From Candidatus Latescibacterota bacterium (lineage in GTDB: Bacteria > Krumholzibacteriota > Krumholzibacteriia > LZORAL124-64-63), in NCBI GenBank assembly GCA_030658975.1, contig JAUSBL010000093.1:1-64000 (forward strand): a stretch of DNA of 64,000 bases. The letters run 5' to 3'. Below are positions 60,089 through 64,000 of the stretch, in pieces. A program made the translations under genes and the position numbers. The notes under the pieces were generated by a model. It saw only the letters and a list, made by a program, of their open reading frames with translations, searched no databases and had not been told where the DNA came from. Position 1 is the first letter of the stretch, and each line of letters starts with the position of its first letter.

Positions 60089-62419
60089 ATGGCGATGACC
60101 GGGGATCACGTGGACCTCTCCCGCGAGCCGACCTGGCGCGAGATGCTGGAGTTCCACCGCTCCGAGTCGCCCGTCCTCTACGAGAAGATCATCCGCCACT
60201 TCCTCCTCGTGCTGATCGAGGAGGATCTCATGACGCTCGACGAGCTCGAGGAGCAGGTCTCGCGCGTCGCCGGCGACGCCGATTTCATCCACTGGTCCAA
60301 TCCCAACCGCCCCGCGCCGTCGCTGAGCGAAAGCGCCGTGGAGCAGCTGCGCGACATCGTGCTCGAGAAGGCGGCCGACCTCTGGTCCGACGACAAGCTC
60401 GAGGACCTGATCTACATGGCCATCAAGAAGGACCTGGCCCTGCGCCTGGCCGAGATGGCCGACGACCCGTTCAGCTCGTGGCGTGATATCGGGCGCGAGT
60501 CCCTCGAATTCTCCAAGATGCCCATCGGCGGCGCGACGCTGTCGCTGTCCGACGCGATGGGCACGCGCGTGGCCCTGATCCGCCGCCTGCTCTCCGACCA
60601 GCTCGCCTACCTGAGCATCGCCAAGAACGTCCTGACGATCCGCGACTTCTCGGAGATCATGTCGCGCGTGATCGGGCCGGAGCGGGGGCTGGGCAAGCTG
60701 GGCGGCAAGGCGGCCGGGTTCATCCTGGCGCACGACGCGCTGTCCAAGGCCCGCCGCCAGGGCCGCGCCGTGGGCGAATTCAAGACGCCCCACACCTACT
60801 ACATCCGCTCGGACGTGATCCTCGACTTCCTGAAGGCCAACGGGCTCAGCGACCTGACGAACATCAAGTACCGCGAGGGCGAAGACCTGCGCCGCCAGTA
60901 CAGCATCCTGCAGCGGCTCTACCGCACCGGCCGCTTCCCCACGTACGTGATCAAGCGCCTGTCGGGGATCCTCAAGACGCTGGGCGAGGTGCCGCTGGTG
61001 GTGCGCTCGAGCAGCCTGCTCGAGGACCGCCTCGACGCCGCCTTCTGCGGCAAGTACAGCAGCCTCTTCGTCGCCAACCAGGGCTCGCTGCACGACCGCA
61101 TGCAGGAGCTGCTGCGCGCGGTGACGCAGGTCTACGCGAGCGTCTTCAACCCGGCCGCCATCCAGTACCGCAACGAGCGCGGCCTGCTGGACTTCCGCGA
61201 GGAGATGGCCTGCATCATCCAGCCGGTGGTCGGCCGCCGCATCGGACGGTACTGGCTGCCGGCCTTCGCCGGCGTGGCCTTCGGCTCCAACGACTACACC
61301 TGGTCGCCGCGACTGCGCCGCGAGGACGGCATGGTGCGCCTGGTGGCGGGCCTCGGCACGCGCGCGGTCGACCGCGTGGGTGAGGACTATCCCAAGCTGT
61401 TCAGCCCCGGGCAGCCCAGCCTGCGCACCGTCGTGCACCCCGACGAGATCCTGCGCTACAGCCAGCACTACGTCGACGTCGTGGACCTCACGGACAACGA
61501 GTTCGTCACGGTGCCCCTGGAGCAGCTGATGAAGGAGGCGGGCAACCGGTTCCCGATCGCGCAGCAGATCTTCTCGATCTACCGCGACGGGCAGCTGATC
61601 CCCGCGACGGGCCTGCTGTTCAACGTCGAGCCCCGGGACCTGGTGGTCACCTTCGACGGGCTCCTGGAGCGCACCGGGTTCGCGCGGCAGATGAAGGAGA
61701 TCCTGGACGTGCTCGGCGAGACCTGGCGCGTGCCCGTGGACGTGGAGTTCGCCCACGACGGCGAGCACCTCTTCATCCTGCAGTGCCGGCCCCAGAGCCG
61801 CGCCGGGCACTACGCGCGCGTCGAGATCCCGAGCGGCGTGCGCGCCGAGGACCGGATCTTCTCGGCGGAGCGCTTCGTCCAGATGGGGCAGGTCGAAGAC
61901 ATCGAGTACGTCGTCTACGTGCCCGGCGAGGACTACGCCGCGATCGCGGACTACGAGCGTCTGCTGGCGGTGGGCGCCACCATCGGGCAGTTGAACCGCG
62001 TCCTGCCCCACCGGAAGTTCGTGCTGATGGGGCCCGGGCGCTGGGGGAGCCGCGGCGACGTCAAACTGGGCGTTCGCGTGGACTACGCCGACATCAACCA
62101 CTCCCGGATGCTGCTGGAGGTCGCCCGCCGCAAGGGCGACTACGTGCCGGACGTCTCGTTCGGCACCCACTTCTTCCAGGACCTGCTCGAGGCCGACATC
62201 GGCTACCTGCCGCTGTTCCCGGACGACGCCGGGGTGATCTTCAACGAGGAGTTCCTGCTGGGCTCGCCGAACTCCCTGGCGGACCTGCTGCCCGCCCGGG
62301 CGGACCTGTCCGGCGTGGTCCGGGTCATCCACGTACCGGCCGTGGCGCAGGGTCGCCGCCTCGACATCATCATGGACGCCGACCAGGGCCGCGCCCTCGC
62401 CTTCCTGAAGCAGGCCTGA
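60089..62419 (+). CDS. PEP/pyruvate-binding domain protein (PPS/PPDK N-terminal-like)
   Basis: LGGKAAGFILAHDAL, VPLVVRSSSLLEDRLDAAFCGKYSSLFVANQG, EEMACIIQPVVG, VDVEFAHDGEHLFILQCRPQS. Confidence 0.85.
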   Translation: MAMTGDHVDLSREPTWREMLEFHRSESPVLYEKIIRHFLLVLIEEDLMTLDELEEQVSRVAGDADFIHWSNPNRPAPSLSESAVEQLRDIVLEKAADLWSDDKLEDLIYMAIKKDLALRLAEMADDPFSSWRDIGRESLEFSKMPIGGATLSLSDAMGTRVALIRRLLSDQLAYLSIAKNVLTIRDFSEIMSRVIGPERGLGKLGGKAAGFILAHDALSKARRQGRAVGEFKTPHTYYIRSDVILDFLKANGLSDLTNIKYREGEDLRRQYSILQRLYRTGRFPTYVIKRLSGILKTLGEVPLVVRSSSLLEDRLDAAFCGKYSSLFVANQGSLHDRMQELLRAVTQVYASVFNPAAIQYRNERGLLDFREEMACIIQPVVGRRIGRYWLPAFAGVAFGSNDYTWSPRLRREDGMVRLVAGLGTRAVDRVGEDYPKLFSPGQPSLRTVVHPDEILRYSQHYVDVVDLTDNEFVTVPLEQLMKEAGNRFPIAQQIFSIYRDGQLIPATGLLFNVEPRDLVVTFDGLLERTGFARQMKEILDVLGETWRVPVDVEFAHDGEHLFILQCRPQSRAGHYARVEIPSGVRAEDRIFSAERFVQMGQVEDIEYVVYVPGEDYAAIADYERLLAVGATIGQLNRVLPHRKFVLMGPGRWGSRGDVKLGVRVDYADINHSRMLLEVARRKGDYVPDVSFGTHFFQDLLEADIGYLPLFPDDAGVIFNEEFLLGSPNSLADLLPARADLSGVVRVIHVPAVAQGRRLDIIMDADQGRALAFLKQA

Positions 62420-62488
62420 CCGCCCGCCGCGGCCTGAACTCAAGACTCTCCCGACGGGGCCGAAGACTACCGAGGAGAAGCCCCGGGC

Positions 62489-64000
62489 ATGCCGCCCGGG
62501 ACGACCTCGCCCCGTCGCACCGGGGAGGCCTGGGCCTTGACCGTCAGCCTCGACATCGACACGCCCGTCGCCGGTTTCCGCGCGCGGTGGCGCCAGGTGC
62601 TGGAGCCGCTCGACGGCATGGTGCTGACCGCCGCGGCGAACCCGGCCGCGGACGATCTCGACGACCTGCTCCGCCTGTTCCGCGATCTCGGCTGCGAGGC
62701 CGACACGGCCGGAGAGCGGGATGTCGCCGCGCGCGCCCGCGCGGCGCAGAACGTCCTGCTCGACGACGGGCTGGGCGCGGGCGCCGACCGCATCCTGGAG
62801 ACGACCGACTGGATCCTCCGTCGCCTCGCGCCGGAAGAGACCGCGGAAGCCGCGGACGTCGGCTGCGGCCAACAGGACATCGTCGACCTGCGGCCGCTCG
62901 ACCCCGAGACGCTGCGCGACTTCCTGGACGAGGCCGGCGAGCACCTGGACGAGGCCGAAGCCCGGCTGCTGGCGCTGGAGTACGCGCCGGACGCGCCCGC
63001 GTCCCTGAACGCCGCGTTCCGGTCGTTCCACACCCTCAAGGGCATGGCCGGCTTCGCCGGTCTCGCCCCCGTCCAGGCCCTGGCCCACGCCGCCGAGCAC
63101 CACCTGGAGCGCGCCCGCCGCGGGGAGATCGCGCTCGTCGGCGATGAACTGGACCTGGCCCTGGCGGCCACCGACGCCCTGAAGCGGCTCGTGGTCGGCG
63201 TGGTCGAGGGCCTGCGGCACGACGGGCGGCTGCGCGTACCCACCGACGTCCCGGCCCTGGCGGCGCGTCTGGCTCCGGCGCCGAAGACCGGCGGCCTGGT
63301 CGTGCTGGCGCGCGGGAAGGAGCACGCGCGCGATGCGGCCTCTGCGGCTATGCAGCCGGCTCCGGACGACGCTCCGACCTGGGCGGCCGCGCCGCCCGCG
63401 CCCGCCGTCGCCCGGCGCGAGGCGGTGCGCGTGAGCGCGGATCGTCTGGACCTGCTCGTGGACACCATCGGCGAACTGGTGATCACCGAGGCGATGGTCC
63501 GGCGCCACTGCGACCTGCGGCGAATGCCGGTGGAGCAGCAGCGGAACCTGGAACGCCTCGCCAAGCTCAGCCGCGAACTGCAGCGCATCGGCCTGGAAGT
63601 GCGCATGGTGCCGGTGCGGCCCGTCTTCCAGAAGATGGCCCGGCTGGTGCGCGACCTGGCCCGCAAGTCGGGGCGCGACGTGGAACTGCGCACCGACGGC
63701 GAGGACACCGAGCTGGACCGCTCGGTGGTCGACCTGCTGACCGACCCCCTGATCCACCTGCTGCGCAACGCGGTGGACCACGGCATCGAGGCCGACCCCG
63801 CGACGCGCGTCGCCGCCGGCAAGCCGGCGCGCGCCACCATCGGCCTGCGCGCCTACCACGACGGCGGCAGCATCGTCCTGGAGGTCGAGGACGACGGCCG
63901 CGGTCTCGATCGCGCCGCGATCGTCGACAAGGCCATCCGCCGCGGGCTGTTGCCGCCCGGCGCACATCCGGCCGACCACGAGATCCAACGCCTGATCTTC
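62489..64000 (+). CDS. cheA: CheA-like chemotaxis histidine kinase, 3' end outside window
   Basis: Manual translation from ATG 62489 (open to the window end, so absent from the ORF track): Hpt SFHTLKGMAGFAGL, dimerisation VSADRLDLLVDTIGELVITEAMV, P4 HLLRNAVDHGIE, LEVEDDGRGLD. Confidence 0.92.
   Translation, partial: MPPGTTSPRRTGEAWALTVSLDIDTPVAGFRARWRQVLEPLDGMVLTAAANPAADDLDDLLRLFRDLGCEADTAGERDVAARARAAQNVLLDDGLGAGADRILETTDWILRRLAPEETAEAADVGCGQQDIVDLRPLDPETLRDFLDEAGEHLDEAEARLLALEYAPDAPASLNAAFRSFHTLKGMAGFAGLAPVQALAHAAEHHLERARRGEIALVGDELDLALAATDALKRLVVGVVEGLRHDGRLRVPTDVPALAARLAPAPKTGGLVVLARGKEHARDAASAAMQPAPDDAPTWAAAPPAPAVARREAVRVSADRLDLLVDTIGELVITEAMVRRHCDLRRMPVEQQRNLERLAKLSRELQRIGLEVRMVPVRPVFQKMARLVRDLARKSGRDVELRTDGEDTELDRSVVDLLTDPLIHLLRNAVDHGIEADPATRVAAGKPARATIGLRAYHDGGSIVLEVEDDGRGLDRAAIVDKAIRRGLLPPGAHPADHEIQRLIF

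Noticed and set aside
59822-63988. 1388-aa minus-strand ORF, and similar long antisense ORFs (3323-6493, 37493-40585, 45524-48292, 52457-54718, 16689-19886)
   Set aside because: High-GC shadow ORFs opposite well-supported genes; composition rich in Arg/His/Asp/Val/Gly with no recognisable domains.

Overview
High-GC, gene-dense bacterial chromosomal window with about 55 supportable protein-coding genes. No tRNA, rRNA, CRISPR array, prophage or transposase was recognised. In order: (1) the 3' end of a CusA/CzcA-type RND pump and a ferritin. (2) A pyruvate dehydrogenase operon (E1a, E1b, E2, E3) followed by a lipoate-protein-ligase-like gene. (3) A compact operon behind an AT-rich leader: Rex, a trimeric NADH-linked [FeFe]-hydrogenase (NuoE-like, NuoF-like, HydA), an [FeFe]-hydrogenase-like iron-sulfur protein fused to a histidine kinase, a stand-alone receiver, a receiver-histidine kinase, and the H-cluster maturase HydG. 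(4) A secreted repeat/FlgD-Ig-type protein, a TonB-dependent receptor, and a TtpC-type TonB energising cluster (DUF3450, two MotA/TolQ/ExbB proteins, ExbD, TonB, TPR). (5) Housekeeping and accessory genes (VOC, TcdA-like E1, TatD, UvrD-like helicase, LamG/FlgD-Ig secreted protein, VapBC, IscA/HesB). (6) Alternative complex III (ActABCDEF) followed by SCO1 and a caa3-type cytochrome c oxidase. (7) A 238-bp near-palindromic element filling the gap between convergent genes. (8) A chemoreceptor-like protein plus two hemerythrins, CopA, phosphohexomutase, phosphodiester glycosidase, M29-like peptidase, a NYN-domain protein with a histone-like tail, a PEP/pyruvate-binding-domain protein, and a CheA-like kinase truncated by the window edge. 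The two most interesting items are the hydrogenase-like sensor kinase system (8.6-18.7 kb) and the long inverted-repeat element at 49615-49852. Lineage is uncertain. The FlgD/T9SS-like C-terminal domains and ACIII suggest an FCB-type or related candidate phylum, but that is inference only.
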